DNA of 42,352 nucleotides from assembly GCA_013298045.1 (NCBI GenBank), contig JAAFJI010000005.1:1-42352 (forward strand). The letters run 5' to 3'. Source of the stretch: Betaproteobacteria bacterium (GTDB taxonomy: Bacteria > Pseudomonadota > Gammaproteobacteria > Burkholderiales > Casimicrobiaceae). Positions 1-7,496 of this stretch are shown piece after piece. Both the position numbers and the translations under genes were made by a program. The notes below the pieces were generated by a model, which ran no database searches, was not told where the DNA came from, and saw only the letters and a program-made list of their open reading frames with translations. Each line of letters begins with the position of its first letter. Position 1 is the stretch's first letter.

Positions 1-56
1 AACAAAAATTGATTTAACGTAATGTTTAATGGGGCTATGCGATATGTTGCCGCATT

Positions 57-764
57 CTATTTTTCACTAGCGTCGCCGTGCACGGTTGGGTCGTTCAGAA
101 GGCCGAGTGCGATCGCGCGGGCGACATCGTTTGCGGTGTCGACGTCCCAAATTGTGGGTAGCGTCGCGACGGCAACACTGCGTTGCTGAGACGCGTGACG
201 AACGCGGCTTAAGCGCTCGCGCGAGGATGCGAAGACGCTAGATGTGCCCCACACAATTTCTTTGAACATCGCGCTGCGCGTACGCGAATTCCATGCACTG
301 CGAGCGACGCCGACTAAACCGTAGCCGCCGTCTTCCGTAGGCGCGTAGACGACGTCGTGCGTGTTGAGCACGCTCGCCGCTCGATCGAAAAGCGTTGCGC
401 AATAGTCGGGGCAATCGACGCCAATCAAAACTGCGCTTGTCGATCGCGGACGCAGCTGAAACGCGTCATCGATTGCGTTGGCCATTCGCTCGCCCAGATC
501 GGCTCCGCGTTGTCCGAAGTAAACCCAGCTCGACGGAATCAGTGACGCGACATCGGAGTTGCTCGGTATGTCGGCAATCGCAGCGACTATGTCGTTTCGC
601 ATCTGGCATTCACCCACGGCCACGACAGTACGCGCGAGCAACTGTCGATGAATGTTTGCCGCACCCAATGCTCCATAGCTCGGAATCAGGCGCGTCTTGG
701 TAAGCCCCGGCGTCGGCCAGCGAGTGAAGACGATCAATGTGCAGACCCCCATCGCTCCACTCAT
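57..764 (-). CDS. TIGR04282-type glycosyltransferase of arsenosugar cluster
   Basis: A small GT-A fold nucleotidyl/glycosyl-transferase-like protein of about 235 residues (DUF2064/TIGR04282 family), often found beside radical SAM ArsS genes. It is recognised by the N-terminal segment FTRWPTPGLTKTRL, in which PxPGxxKTRL is the family's nucleotide-binding signature, and by the central VLIGVDCPD and the EDGGYGLVGV segment. I chose the ATG at 764 because it overlaps the stop of the upstream permease gene as ATGA, which suggests translational coupling; an in-frame ATG at 794 would force a 34-base overlap. It is the last gene of the cluster in the window. Family assignment is firm; the sugar or cofactor it transfers is unknown, with a role in building arsenosugar glycosides as the likeliest guess. 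Confidence 0.85.
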   Translation of the reverse strand: MSGAMGVCTLIVFTRWPTPGLTKTRLIPSYGALGAANIHRQLLARTVVAVGECQMRNDIVAAIADIPSNSDVASLIPSSWVYFGQRGADLGERMANAIDDAFQLRPRSTSAVLIGVDCPDYCATLFDRAASVLNTHDVVYAPTEDGGYGLVGVARSAWNSRTRSAMFKEIVWGTSSVFASSRERLSRVRHASQQRSVAVATLPTIWDVDTANDVARAIALGLLNDPTVHGDASEK

Positions 765-1645
765 GCGCGTTCGATCAAGCGCATGCGCAACCACGCGCTA
801 CCGCGATCAAAAAGTGCGACCAGGATCACAATTACGATCAACAACGTGGCCAATCGATCCCATTGAAACAAAGATACCGCTTCGGTGACGAGCAAACCCA
901 GTCCGCCCGCGCCGATGAGACCGAGTACGGTCGAATCGCGGACGTTGAATTCCCAGAGATAAAGATGTGTCGAGAGCCACTGCGGGTAGAAGCCGCGCCG
1001 CAGTCCACGCCATAGCGTTTGCCAGCGCGAGAGTCCGATTGACGCACCGGATTCGAGCAAGTGTCTCGGTGCCGCCTCGATGGTTTCTGCGAAGAGTTTG
1101 CCGTAACTGCCGAGCGAATGCAGCGCGATGGCGAGGATGCCCGCCGTGGGCCCAAGCCCGACAATGCCAACCAGAATGAGGCCGAACACGAGCGTGTGAA
1201 TCGCGCGCAGCATCGAGAGCAAACCGCGCGTCGGCACACCAATCCAGCGTGGCAAGCCAACATTTCGCGCTGCAAGAAACGCCATTGGTAGTGCGATCAT
1301 CGCTGCGAGAAACGAGCCGAGCGTCGCTATTTGCAAGGTGACCAGCGTAGAGCGCGCGATACTCGCAAGAAACGATCGCTCGACCTGTGCTTTATCCTCG
1401 ACGCGCAACACACGACCGTCGTCGCTCTTGTATTCGACACGAACCTCGTTTGCGAAGGCATCGAAGAAACTCGGCTTCAGCATGTCGTTCACCGCACGAA
1501 TGAAATTAGCGATAGGTTGTCGCCCGGTCGATAAGTCGTCCGCGCTCGCCAGTTGCCAGGTAAACGCGGCGACGATTGCGATGTAGGCAATCAGCACCCA
1601 GCGCAGCAGAGCTGGATTTGCGAGGGTGTGACGCGAGGTGGGCAA
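761..1645 (-). CDS. phnE: PhnE-like ABC transporter permease
   Basis: Inner-membrane permease of 294 residues from the phosphonate/phosphate-type oxyanion importer family. It has an N-terminal transmembrane segment (about residues 14-30), a periplasmic stretch, then several more helices. The cytoplasmic EAA-type loop is visible as ESGASIGLSRWQTLWRGLRR around residues 195-215, the contact site for an ATPase. It starts 21 bases after the binding-protein gene and its stop overlaps the next gene's start, so it sits within one transcript with the arsenosugar-type genes. No ATPase (PhnC) gene is present between them or elsewhere in the window. The substrate could be arsenate, phosphonate, selenate or another oxyanion; sequence alone does not decide. 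Confidence 0.85.
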   Translation of the reverse strand: MPTSRHTLANPALLRWVLIAYIAIVAAFTWQLASADDLSTGRQPIANFIRAVNDMLKPSFFDAFANEVRVEYKSDDGRVLRVEDKAQVERSFLASIARSTLVTLQIATLGSFLAAMIALPMAFLAARNVGLPRWIGVPTRGLLSMLRAIHTLVFGLILVGIVGLGPTAGILAIALHSLGSYGKLFAETIEAAPRHLLESGASIGLSRWQTLWRGLRRGFYPQWLSTHLYLWEFNVRDSTVLGLIGAGGLGLLVTEAVSLFQWDRLATLLIVIVILVALFDRGSAWLRMRLIERA

Positions 1646-1666
1646 TGCGACGTCAGCGTACGGCGC

Positions 1667-2560
1667 TTACTTCGCGCGCAGTTTTCCGGTGGCTAGACCG
1701 GCGTCGCGAATTGGCGCGTAGAACGAATTGTCTTTGTTCACGAAACCGGTGTAGCGCGCGGGCAGCAAGTCTGGCTGTTTCGCGAGTTCGCCACCGATAT
1801 TGGCGAGTGCTGTGCGCAGTTTTGCAACGAAGGCCGTGTCTTTCGCGAGTGCTGCACTCACAGCCACTGCGTCGTTCGGCAACGGTGGCGATGTCCAGAA
1901 TATTTTGCTCTCGTCAGCCTTGATGAGTCCTTGCGAAATCATTGCGTCGCGATTGCGGTTGTAATCTGCACCCGCGTCGAGTTCGCGTCGCACGACCGAA
2001 GTTTCGATCGCTTGATGCTTGGTGTAGAGCGTGCGTGAGAAATACTTTTCGGGATCGATGCCGCGCTTCTGAAATTCGTAGAACGGAATCAAAAATCCAG
2101 AGGTCGAGCCTTTGTCGCCGAACGCGAAGCTTTTGCCTTTCAAATCCTCAATTGATTTAATGCCACTTTGTGGATGCGTCACCATAATCGCAAAGTACTC
2201 GGGCTTTCCGTCGTAGAGAATCGTTGAAATGGCTTGAGCACCCGCCTCGTGATTCGCAAGCACGTAGCCCCATGGTCCGAGCAGAGCAATATCGGTTTCG
2301 CCAGTGGCGAGCGATTTGGCGAGACCTTCCCACGTATCCACAGTGCGCAAAATCACTTTGCGACCGAGCGCTTTTTCGAGATAGGCGGTGAGCGGTTTAT
2401 ATGTCGCATCGTTCTTTTCGCGATCGGGCTGAAACAGACCCACACCGAAACGAAGCGGTTCGCTGCTCGGTTGTGCGAACACGGGCGCGTTGACCGATAC
2501 GAAGCCCATAAATAGGACTGCAGAGTTAAAGAAACGTCGCGATAAGTTATACAAAGTCAC
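1667..2560 (-). CDS. phnD: PhnD-like periplasmic oxyanion-binding protein
   Basis: Periplasmic solute-binding protein of 297 residues from the phosphate/phosphite/phosphonate family. A Sec signal peptide is visible (basic start, hydrophobic core, cleavage near VFAQP at about residue 30). The mature protein opens with LRFGVGLFQPDREKN and has the family features YKPLTAYLEKALG, TDIALLGPWGY and KGKSFAFGDKGSTSGFLIP. The last contains the conserved serine-threonine-serine cluster that holds oxyanions in PhnD relatives. Its start overlaps the upstream glycosyltransferase by 14 bases. Location inside an ArsS cluster suggests import of an arsenic or phosphorus oxyanion, but this is inference. Confidence 0.85.
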   Translation of the reverse strand: MTLYNLSRRFFNSAVLFMGFVSVNAPVFAQPSSEPLRFGVGLFQPDREKNDATYKPLTAYLEKALGRKVILRTVDTWEGLAKSLATGETDIALLGPWGYVLANHEAGAQAISTILYDGKPEYFAIMVTHPQSGIKSIEDLKGKSFAFGDKGSTSGFLIPFYEFQKRGIDPEKYFSRTLYTKHQAIETSVVRRELDAGADYNRNRDAMISQGLIKADESKIFWTSPPLPNDAVAVSAALAKDTAFVAKLRTALANIGGELAKQPDLLPARYTGFVNKDNSFYAPIRDAGLATGKLRAK

Positions 2561-3275
2561 GGTAATATTCCTGAGCTAGAGTTTTGGGGTGTTCGCCCCG
2601 CCAAAAACGATAACGCCATCGCCACATGCGCACGATGGTGACAACGATGCCGTCGCGCTGCCATTTGCGCGCAGACGTAACGAGTGGCGGGCGAATGCAC
2701 GCCGGCGCACCGCCGCCTGGCCAACCGCGCAGCTTGCGACTCAAAGCGATGTCTTCCATAAGCGGAATCGGCGGCACGCCGCCGACCGCTTCGTAGCTCG
2801 CGCGCCGAACGAAAATCCCCTGGTCTCCAGTTGCAATGCCGGTTGCGCGAGACCGCCAATTCATAAACGCAGCGACGACGCGAAACGAGATGCCCGGCGC
2901 GTCGAGAGCGACGTCGAAGCGTCCCCACGTATGCGTTGCGAGCGCGTCGCACACGAGCTGCGCTGCGTTTGGCGGCAGCCGCGTATCGGCATGCAAAAAC
3001 CAGAGCAGCTCGCGCGTTGTCGCAGCTGCGCCGCTTGCCATTTGCAAACCGCGACCGCGTTGAACTGCAAGGTAGCGATCGGCGTCGCGTTGTGCGATCG
3101 ATTCGCTTGATTGCTCGTCGTGCGTGCCAACGACGATGATTTCGGCACCTGCGTCACGCGCGTCTTGTAGCTGCGCGAGCAAATTCGCCAATGCAACGCT
3201 ATCGCGAAATACCGGAATCACGATGGCGAGCGATGAGAACGCTTGATGGTTTGCAGAAACTGCGAGCAGGCGCAT
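2547..3275 (-). CDS. TIGR04283-type family 2 glycosyltransferase
   Basis: GT-A glycosyltransferase of 242 residues, the second transferase type that repeatedly accompanies radical SAM ArsS genes. Visible landmarks are the beta-strand LAIVIPVFRD near residue 16, ADRYLAVQRGRGLQMASGA, the metal/nucleotide motif WFLHADTRLP around residue 95, GDQGIFVRR near 150 and LMEDIALSRKLR near 172. No signal peptide or membrane helix is apparent, so it should be cytoplasmic. It lies 12 bases after the metallophosphoesterase and overlaps the binding-protein gene downstream. The acceptor is probably a dimethylarsinoyl-ribose derivative or a lipid, by analogy with arsenosugar synthesis; this has not been shown here. 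Confidence 0.85.
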   Translation of the reverse strand: MRLLAVSANHQAFSSLAIVIPVFRDSVALANLLAQLQDARDAGAEIIVVGTHDEQSSESIAQRDADRYLAVQRGRGLQMASGAAATTRELLWFLHADTRLPPNAAQLVCDALATHTWGRFDVALDAPGISFRVVAAFMNWRSRATGIATGDQGIFVRRASYEAVGGVPPIPLMEDIALSRKLRGWPGGGAPACIRPPLVTSARKWQRDGIVVTIVRMWRWRYRFWRGEHPKTLAQEYYRDFV

Positions 3276-3287
3276 CGTGACCTACAC

Positions 3288-4289
3288 CTACGCCGCGCGC
3301 CCGAGCGCTTGCGACACAGTGAAATTCGTGCCGTGCTCGATGCGCGGAAAGTACGATCGATGTGCGGAGCTGCCTTCGGGCCACAAAGCGAGAAATTGCG
3401 TGCGCCACGCATCGAAATCGAAGCGTAGCGCGATAGCCTCAACCCACACGTCCGCATGCCGCTCGCCGTAGAGCGACTTGAGGCCGATTGCCGATGCGGG
3501 CTCCGTTGCAATGCGAGTGACAATGCCGAAGCGCGTCTGGGCAAAACACGGCATCCCGGCTGCGCCGTTATTGACGACCGTGCGCGCTTGATCGTCAATC
3601 GAGATGCGTCGCAGCGCCGGCAAGCAGGTGTGCGAGGAGGCGACGATGTCGGCGTTCGCCTCGCGCATCGATTGTGCGGCCCACTGCGCGTGCTTTGGGT
3701 CGTCGAGCGATCCGGGATCGAGACGCCACCCCGCGAGCGACTCAAGATCGCCGTGCACGACAACCACGCGCTGCGCGCCGACGAGAAACGCGCCTGCCAT
3801 GTCGAGTGCCGCGAGATGCTCGCGTCGCGATGGACTTGCAAAGCTTGCCGCTCGCAGAATCCGAAGAATTTCGTTGGATCGCTCAACCGTGCCGTCGTCA
3901 ACCGCATCGGGATAACCACAACCGCAGCCTTGATCGTCATCGCTCGCGATTTCAGTTTCGACGTTGCCACGAAGACGAAGATATCGAGAATCGCTCGTTG
4001 TGCGCGCCTCGATGTACGCAAACGCGTCAGCGCTTGCGTCGAACCAGTGAAAATCGCCGTTGAATACGACGCGTGTTTCATTGCGTTCTTCTTGCAGAAG
4101 ATGCTCCAGCGCATCGAGTGCGAACGCATTGCCGTACAGGCCACCCACGCAATAGAGCGTATCAGTGCGTTTGGCGCGAAGCGCCGCGAGGGAGGTCGGT
4201 TGGTAGCGATAGCTGAGTGGGCAACTGCGCCCCGCAGAGAAGGTTCCTTCCGAGTCAGGCGATGATGCGCCGTCGCTTGCTTCGAGCAT
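3288..4289 (-). CDS. Variant metallophosphoesterase of arsenosugar cluster
   Basis: Calcineurin-like phosphoesterase of about 334 residues. Motif-like blocks are YCVGGLYGN (about residues 46-54, in place of the usual DxHG), FNGDFHWFDA (about 77-86, the GDxxD block), LRGNVETE (the GNHE block), VVVHGDLESLAGW and ASSHTCLP. Several normal metal ligands are therefore changed, but the same GGLYGN form seems characteristic of the relatives that neighbour ArsS. A segment AGRSCPLSYRY precedes the fold. I start it at the ATG at 4289, nine bases after the ArsS stop, because the longer frame would overlap ArsS by 46 bases. It probably removes a phosphate from a sugar- or nucleoside-phosphate intermediate. 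Confidence 0.75.
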   Translation of the reverse strand: MLEASDGASSPDSEGTFSAGRSCPLSYRYQPTSLAALRAKRTDTLYCVGGLYGNAFALDALEHLLQEERNETRVVFNGDFHWFDASADAFAYIEARTTSDSRYLRLRGNVETEIASDDDQGCGCGYPDAVDDGTVERSNEILRILRAASFASPSRREHLAALDMAGAFLVGAQRVVVVHGDLESLAGWRLDPGSLDDPKHAQWAAQSMREANADIVASSHTCLPALRRISIDDQARTVVNNGAAGMPCFAQTRFGIVTRIATEPASAIGLKSLYGERHADVWVEAIALRFDFDAWRTQFLALWPEGSSAHRSYFPRIEHGTNFTVSQALGRAA

Positions 4290-4297
4290 ACGCGCGC

Positions 4298-5272
4298 TCA
4301 CGCGAGTGCGCCGCCGCAGCTGCTGCCCTGACCCGCCGTACAACCATAACAGTGGTCGGCGATGCGGATCGGCTGGCCTTCAAGACTGGTTGCAAGCAAA
4401 TCCTGTACATGCAAGCGCGCCTTTTTCCCGGCGAGCGATGCGGGCACTGCGCTTGGAAGTCCGAGCATTTGGTTGAAATCGCAGTCGTAGAGTGCGCCGT
4501 TGTAATCGACGGAAACCGTGTCGCGGCACATGACCGCTTCGAGGTTTTCGTCTTTGTGATTGTCGCGCAGTAGATTCATGTACCCCGCGAACGTTCCCTT
4601 CGAAATGAGCATGCTGCCGAATCGCTGAATCGGCATGTTGGCGAGCGTGTAGAGATGATCGAAGACGATCCCAAATTGCTCGCCAAGCAGACGTTTGTAT
4701 TCGGCTTCGAGTTTGGATTGCGCGGGCGGCAGGCTGGGTCCAAGCGGGTTGTAAACCAAACTCAGTTCGAGCGCGCCGCCTTTGCCGTAGCCTAATGCGT
4801 TGAGCTGTTGCAAGGCTTTGATGCTTTTCTCGAACGTGCCTTTGCCGCGTTGTTCGTCGACGTTCTTCAAGCTGTAACACGGCAACGACGCAACGATGGT
4901 CACGCCTTGTTCGGCTAAGAAATCCGCTAGGGCTTCTTGGCCCGGTTCGAACAAAATCGTTAGGTTGCAACGATCAATGACTTTGACGCCAAGCGCGCGT
5001 GCGGCAACGACCAAACGGCGAAAATGCACATTCAATTCCGGTGCGCCGCCCGTCAGGTCAAGCGTTTTGATCTCGCGCGTGCGCAACACTTCGATCACCG
5101 TGTCGATCACCTTCGCGCTCATCGTCTCGGTGCGCTGTGGCGACGCGTTCACATGGCAATGCTGGCAGCTTTGATTGCAGATGTAGCCGAGATTGACTTG
5201 CAAGGTCTGCAGTGCACGACGACGCAATGGCGGGAACGTGGTTTGCTGAAGGAGGGGAAGCGTTGCGTGCAT
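4298..5272 (-). CDS. arsS: Arsenosugar biosynthesis radical SAM protein ArsS
   Basis: Radical SAM enzyme of 324 residues. The iron-sulfur motif CNQSCQHC (Cys32, Cys36, Cys39) is followed by HVNASPQRTE and the SAM-binding LDLTGGAPELN. The tail holds the family's cysteine cluster CYGCTAGQGSSCGG (Cys308, Cys311, Cys319). In the family, ArsS joins a 5'-deoxyadenosyl group to a dimethylated arsenical, the first committed step to arsenosugars. The start at MHATLPLLQQ (5272) matches the usual family beginning; upstream in-frame codons give a poorly conserved 37-residue extension. It is the first gene of the cluster. The last cysteines are ordinary TGC/TGT codons, so this is the cysteine, not the selenocysteine, form. 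No arsM methyltransferase is visible in the window. Confidence 0.92.
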   Translation of the reverse strand: MHATLPLLQQTTFPPLRRRALQTLQVNLGYICNQSCQHCHVNASPQRTETMSAKVIDTVIEVLRTREIKTLDLTGGAPELNVHFRRLVVAARALGVKVIDRCNLTILFEPGQEALADFLAEQGVTIVASLPCYSLKNVDEQRGKGTFEKSIKALQQLNALGYGKGGALELSLVYNPLGPSLPPAQSKLEAEYKRLLGEQFGIVFDHLYTLANMPIQRFGSMLISKGTFAGYMNLLRDNHKDENLEAVMCRDTVSVDYNGALYDCDFNQMLGLPSAVPASLAGKKARLHVQDLLATSLEGQPIRIADHCYGCTAGQGSSCGGALA

Positions 5273-5438
5273 GCGTAGCGAAGGTTCCGTTTGGGCTTTT
5301 CGAGTGTATGCGTTGTTGGCAGGTTTGTGGTCGATGCGCCGTTCGAAACTAAGATTCATCGTCCTCAACCTTACGCGTAACAACGCATTTCAGATTCGTC
5401 GAGGCAAAGCGCGAATCCTTACGCGATCTAGAAACGAG

Positions 5439-5462
5439 AACGGCGAGCCGCAGCTCGCCGTT
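5439..5462. terminator. Perfect 10-bp hairpin after the beta-barrel gene
   Basis: AACGGCGAGC and GCTCGCCGTT form a perfect 10-bp stem around a four-base loop. It lies 20 bases beyond the stop of the outer-membrane protein gene (5483) and upstream of arsS. A weak T-rich stretch follows on the minus strand, so it probably ends the beta-barrel transcript before arsS. Confidence 0.6.
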
Positions 5463-5482
5463 TATCGATTTGCTTTGAGGTG

Positions 5483-6223
5483 TTATTTCGCGAACAAGTA
5501 CGTGAAGCCAACACCTGCCGTCGTTCCGTTCACACCCTCTACGCGCGCACGCGAGACGTAGGCGTCGAGTACGAGCTTCTTGTCGACCGCGTAAGACAGC
5601 GAGCCGAGCAGACGCGTTGCATTGATGCCCGATTGCCGCGAACCGGAGACTTCGAGCGCGCCGGAGACCGGGCCGCTCAAAGTGCGGCCGATGCTCGCCG
5701 ACCAGTTAAAGATGTTGCGCGAATCGCCTTCGCCAAGACGCGTCCAGCCGAGGTTGATGTCGGAGTGGAAACCCGAATAATCGAAGCCCGCGAGACCGGT
5801 CAAACTTACGTTTGGATTGTCGCTGCGGAATGCGCGATCGCCGGTTGGCAACGAGGTGACGAGTTGCGCGCCCAGGGCGGTTGAGTCGTTGACTTTGGCC
5901 ACGTACTTCAGGCCGAGGAACGCGTCGGTCACGCCGCTTACTGAGTCGCCGTCGAGCCTCAGGCGCTGGTACGGGTTGACGCCGACAAGCAAACCGAGTT
6001 TGTCGTTAATGCCGTATTTGAGGAGCAAGCCGAACGTATCGGCGCGCAGACCTTCGACTTTGCCGTATTCATAGCCTGCTTCGAGTTCGAAATAGCCAGG
6101 TGCGGACAGCACAGCAGGGCTGCCGACGCCCGGGCGGTATGGCGTAACTTCAGGATCGGCGGCGAACGCGAACTGGGTGCCGGCGACGGAGAGGACGGTA
6201 ACGAGGCGTTTGAAAGAGTTCAT
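5483..6223 (-). CDS. Outer-membrane beta-barrel protein (phenol_MetA_deg-like)
   Basis: A 246-residue secreted protein with a signal peptide ending near AGTQFAFAADP (about residue 22). The mature part alternates short amphipathic strands, such as GYFELEAGYEYGK, LGLLVGVNPYQRL, ALGAQLVTSLPTGD and DINLGWTRLG, and closes with a strand ending in TYLFAK, as expected of an outer-membrane barrel. It resembles the transporter/MetA-pathway-of-phenol-degradation family. It stands alone, with a hairpin downstream and an AT-rich region upstream that may carry its promoter. It could be a small-molecule channel, but the family name is not evidence for phenol metabolism here. Confidence 0.65.
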   Translation of the reverse strand: MNSFKRLVTVLSVAGTQFAFAADPEVTPYRPGVGSPAVLSAPGYFELEAGYEYGKVEGLRADTFGLLLKYGINDKLGLLVGVNPYQRLRLDGDSVSGVTDAFLGLKYVAKVNDSTALGAQLVTSLPTGDRAFRSDNPNVSLTGLAGFDYSGFHSDINLGWTRLGEGDSRNIFNWSASIGRTLSGPVSGALEVSGSRQSGINATRLLGSLSYAVDKKLVLDAYVSRARVEGVNGTTAGVGFTYLFAK

Positions 6224-6494
6224 ATTTTTCTCGGGAAAGTTAGTTGTAGCGACGCTAACGAGCTTGTACCGGCGACCGGTCGATTCTGCAGTTATTCGAC
6301 GGCGGTTTGCTGCAACGCGTCAAAAACAGAGACATGCCACGCATGTTTGTGGTGCATAAACGACGAATACAGTGTATACATAAATCGCCGCATAGATTAA
6401 AGGCTTTTGAGAATTTTAGGACTATATCAATATCAAAAATAAACTCTTAAAATCGTCTATTTAATAGGGCATTAAGCAATACAGCTATTATTAA
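6224..6494. other. AT-rich intergenic region
   Basis: A 271-base gap between two minus-strand genes; the part from about 6350 to 6490 is strikingly AT-rich against the GC-rich surroundings. It contains the palindrome TGTATACA near 6373 and one copy of the ATTTAATAGGGCA motif at 6459-6471, 24 bases beyond the 2H phosphoesterase stop. The promoter for the beta-barrel gene probably lies here, but I could not fix clear -35/-10 boxes. Confidence 0.5.
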
Positions 6495-7046
6495 CTACCA
6501 CGTTAACGGTATTTCGCGGTCGCGCGACCATTCTTTTTCGTTTTCGAGCGTGATGATCGTCAGCGTGCGCAGCAGGTCGCGATAACTGTGTCGCGTGACG
6601 ATCGCGACGTTGCGCACCAAAGCGTCGAACTGATTTGGCTGAACAGCGCGCGCGAGCGTGATGTGCGGTTCGTAGTCGAATTCGGGTCGCAGAAATTCAG
6701 CGAGCGGGCCGCGATACAAGCGATCGTGCATCTCGATCAACGCGTCTTTTCCGACTTGCGCGCCGACGCCTACGAACTCGTTTTGTGCCGTCCACACACC
6801 ATTCATCACGACCGGAAACGCGGGCCAAGCGCGCACCACCTTTTGCACGTGCGCCGTGAGTTGATCGAGCGTGAGCCGCGAGTGAAACGGAAATACAAGT
6901 GTGACGTGCGGCGGCATCACATTACCCAACGGGTCGTGTTGCGAGCGGAAACGATCAATCGAGGCAACGTTTGAAAACGTTGGGAACCACACGACCGCAC
7001 GGCGCGGCAGCGTCGGACGTAGGATGTAGGTGAGTTTGCGCGACAT
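6495..7046 (-). CDS. 2H phosphoesterase / 2'-5' RNA ligase family protein
   Basis: A 183-residue cytoplasmic protein of the 2H phosphoesterase superfamily, recognised by its two HxT motifs, PPHVTLVFPF in the first half and YEPHITLARAV in the second. These form the symmetrical active site for cyclic-phosphate or 2'-5' linkages in RNA or nucleotides. The ATG at 7046 (MSRKLTYILRP) is preferred over one eight codons upstream, because the upstream codons lie in the flanking repeat. The true substrate of bacterial members is mostly unknown, and neighbours give no clue. Confidence 0.75.
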   Translation of the reverse strand: MSRKLTYILRPTLPRRAVVWFPTFSNVASIDRFRSQHDPLGNVMPPHVTLVFPFHSRLTLDQLTAHVQKVVRAWPAFPVVMNGVWTAQNEFVGVGAQVGKDALIEMHDRLYRGPLAEFLRPEFDYEPHITLARAVQPNQFDALVRNVAIVTRHSYRDLLRTLTIITLENEKEWSRDREIPLTW

Positions 7047-7062
7047 TACCCGTTGTGCGCCG

Positions 7063-7215
7063 ACGCGCAAGGACGTCGCTTCGCTAGGACGACGCCCTTC
7101 GGGCTACGACGTCGCTTCGCTATGACGCAAAGCTCATGCGCAAACGCGCAAGGACGTCGCTTCGCTAGGACGTCGCCCTTCGGGCTAAGACGACGCTTCG
7201 CTACGACGCAAAGCT
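7063..7215 (+). repeat. 81-bp tandem duplication of modular hairpin repeat
   Basis: Two copies with an 81-base period (7063-7143 and 7144-7215, the second slightly shorter), differing at only a few bases. Each runs from ACGCGCAAGGACG to GACGCAAAGCT. Inside, conserved GACG(T/A)CG and CTA(G/T/C)GACG spacers alternate with small GC hairpins carrying a TTCG loop, such as GCCCTTCGGGC. The region lies between the 2H phosphoesterase start and the REP pair and codes for nothing I can recognise. Confidence 0.8.
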
Positions 7216-7305
7216 TGGCTGAGGGTGTTTTACTGAACAAGAGGATCGTGATGCGGGCGAACTGCTACGAAAGTGAATTCTGCCCTAGCCTCGCTTCTTT
7301 GATGT

Positions 7306-7383
7306 TGTAGGAGCGACCTTGGTCGCGATTACTTGTTTGTCGGCGCGTGCGTTCAAAGTGATCGCGGCGAGCGCCGCATCTAC
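7306..7383. repeat. Inverted pair of REP elements
   Basis: A forward REP at 7306-7330 begins TGTAGGAGCG and contains the stem ACC/GGT inside the classic form GCGACC-TT-GGTCGC. An inverted copy at 7360-7383 reads GATCGCGGCG then GCGCCGCATCTAC. Both have the GTAG head and GC-rich stem typical of repetitive extragenic palindromes in Pseudomonas and Xanthomonas relatives, here arranged tail to tail as a small BIME. Confidence 0.7.
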
Positions 7384-7413
7384 CTGGCAATCGTCGATTG
7401 ACCGGGTCTATTT

Positions 7414-7490
7414 GCAAAGCTTTGCGTCATAGGCCGTTAGGCCGTCGTCCCAGCGCAGCGACGTTATAGCGAAGCTTCGTCCTTGCGCGT
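7414..7490 (-). repeat. Inverted copy of the modular hairpin repeat
   Basis: Read on the minus strand this runs from CGCGCAAGGACG to TATGACGCAAAGCTTTGC, the same ends as the two copies at 7063-7215. Different short palindromes lie inside, for example CGAAGCTTCG. The boundary GCAAAGCTTTGC at 7414-7425 is a perfect 12-base palindrome. It ends seven bases from the mobA stop. With the copies at 7063-7215 and the REP pair it fills the whole 7047-7496 gap; no gene is seen in it. Confidence 0.7.
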
Positions 7491-7496
7491 AGCGCA

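Noticed and set aside
3456-4265. 269-codon plus-strand open frame opposite the metallophosphoesterase
   Set aside because: Shadow of the conserved gene; no recognisable motif.
4298-4350. Possible selenocysteine in the ArsS C-terminus
   Set aside because: The conserved tail ends with cysteine codons and the TGA comes after the full family motif, so read-through is not needed.
7063-7215. Possible CRISPR array
   Set aside because: Only two long copies, nearly identical throughout, with no unique spacers and no cas genes nearby.
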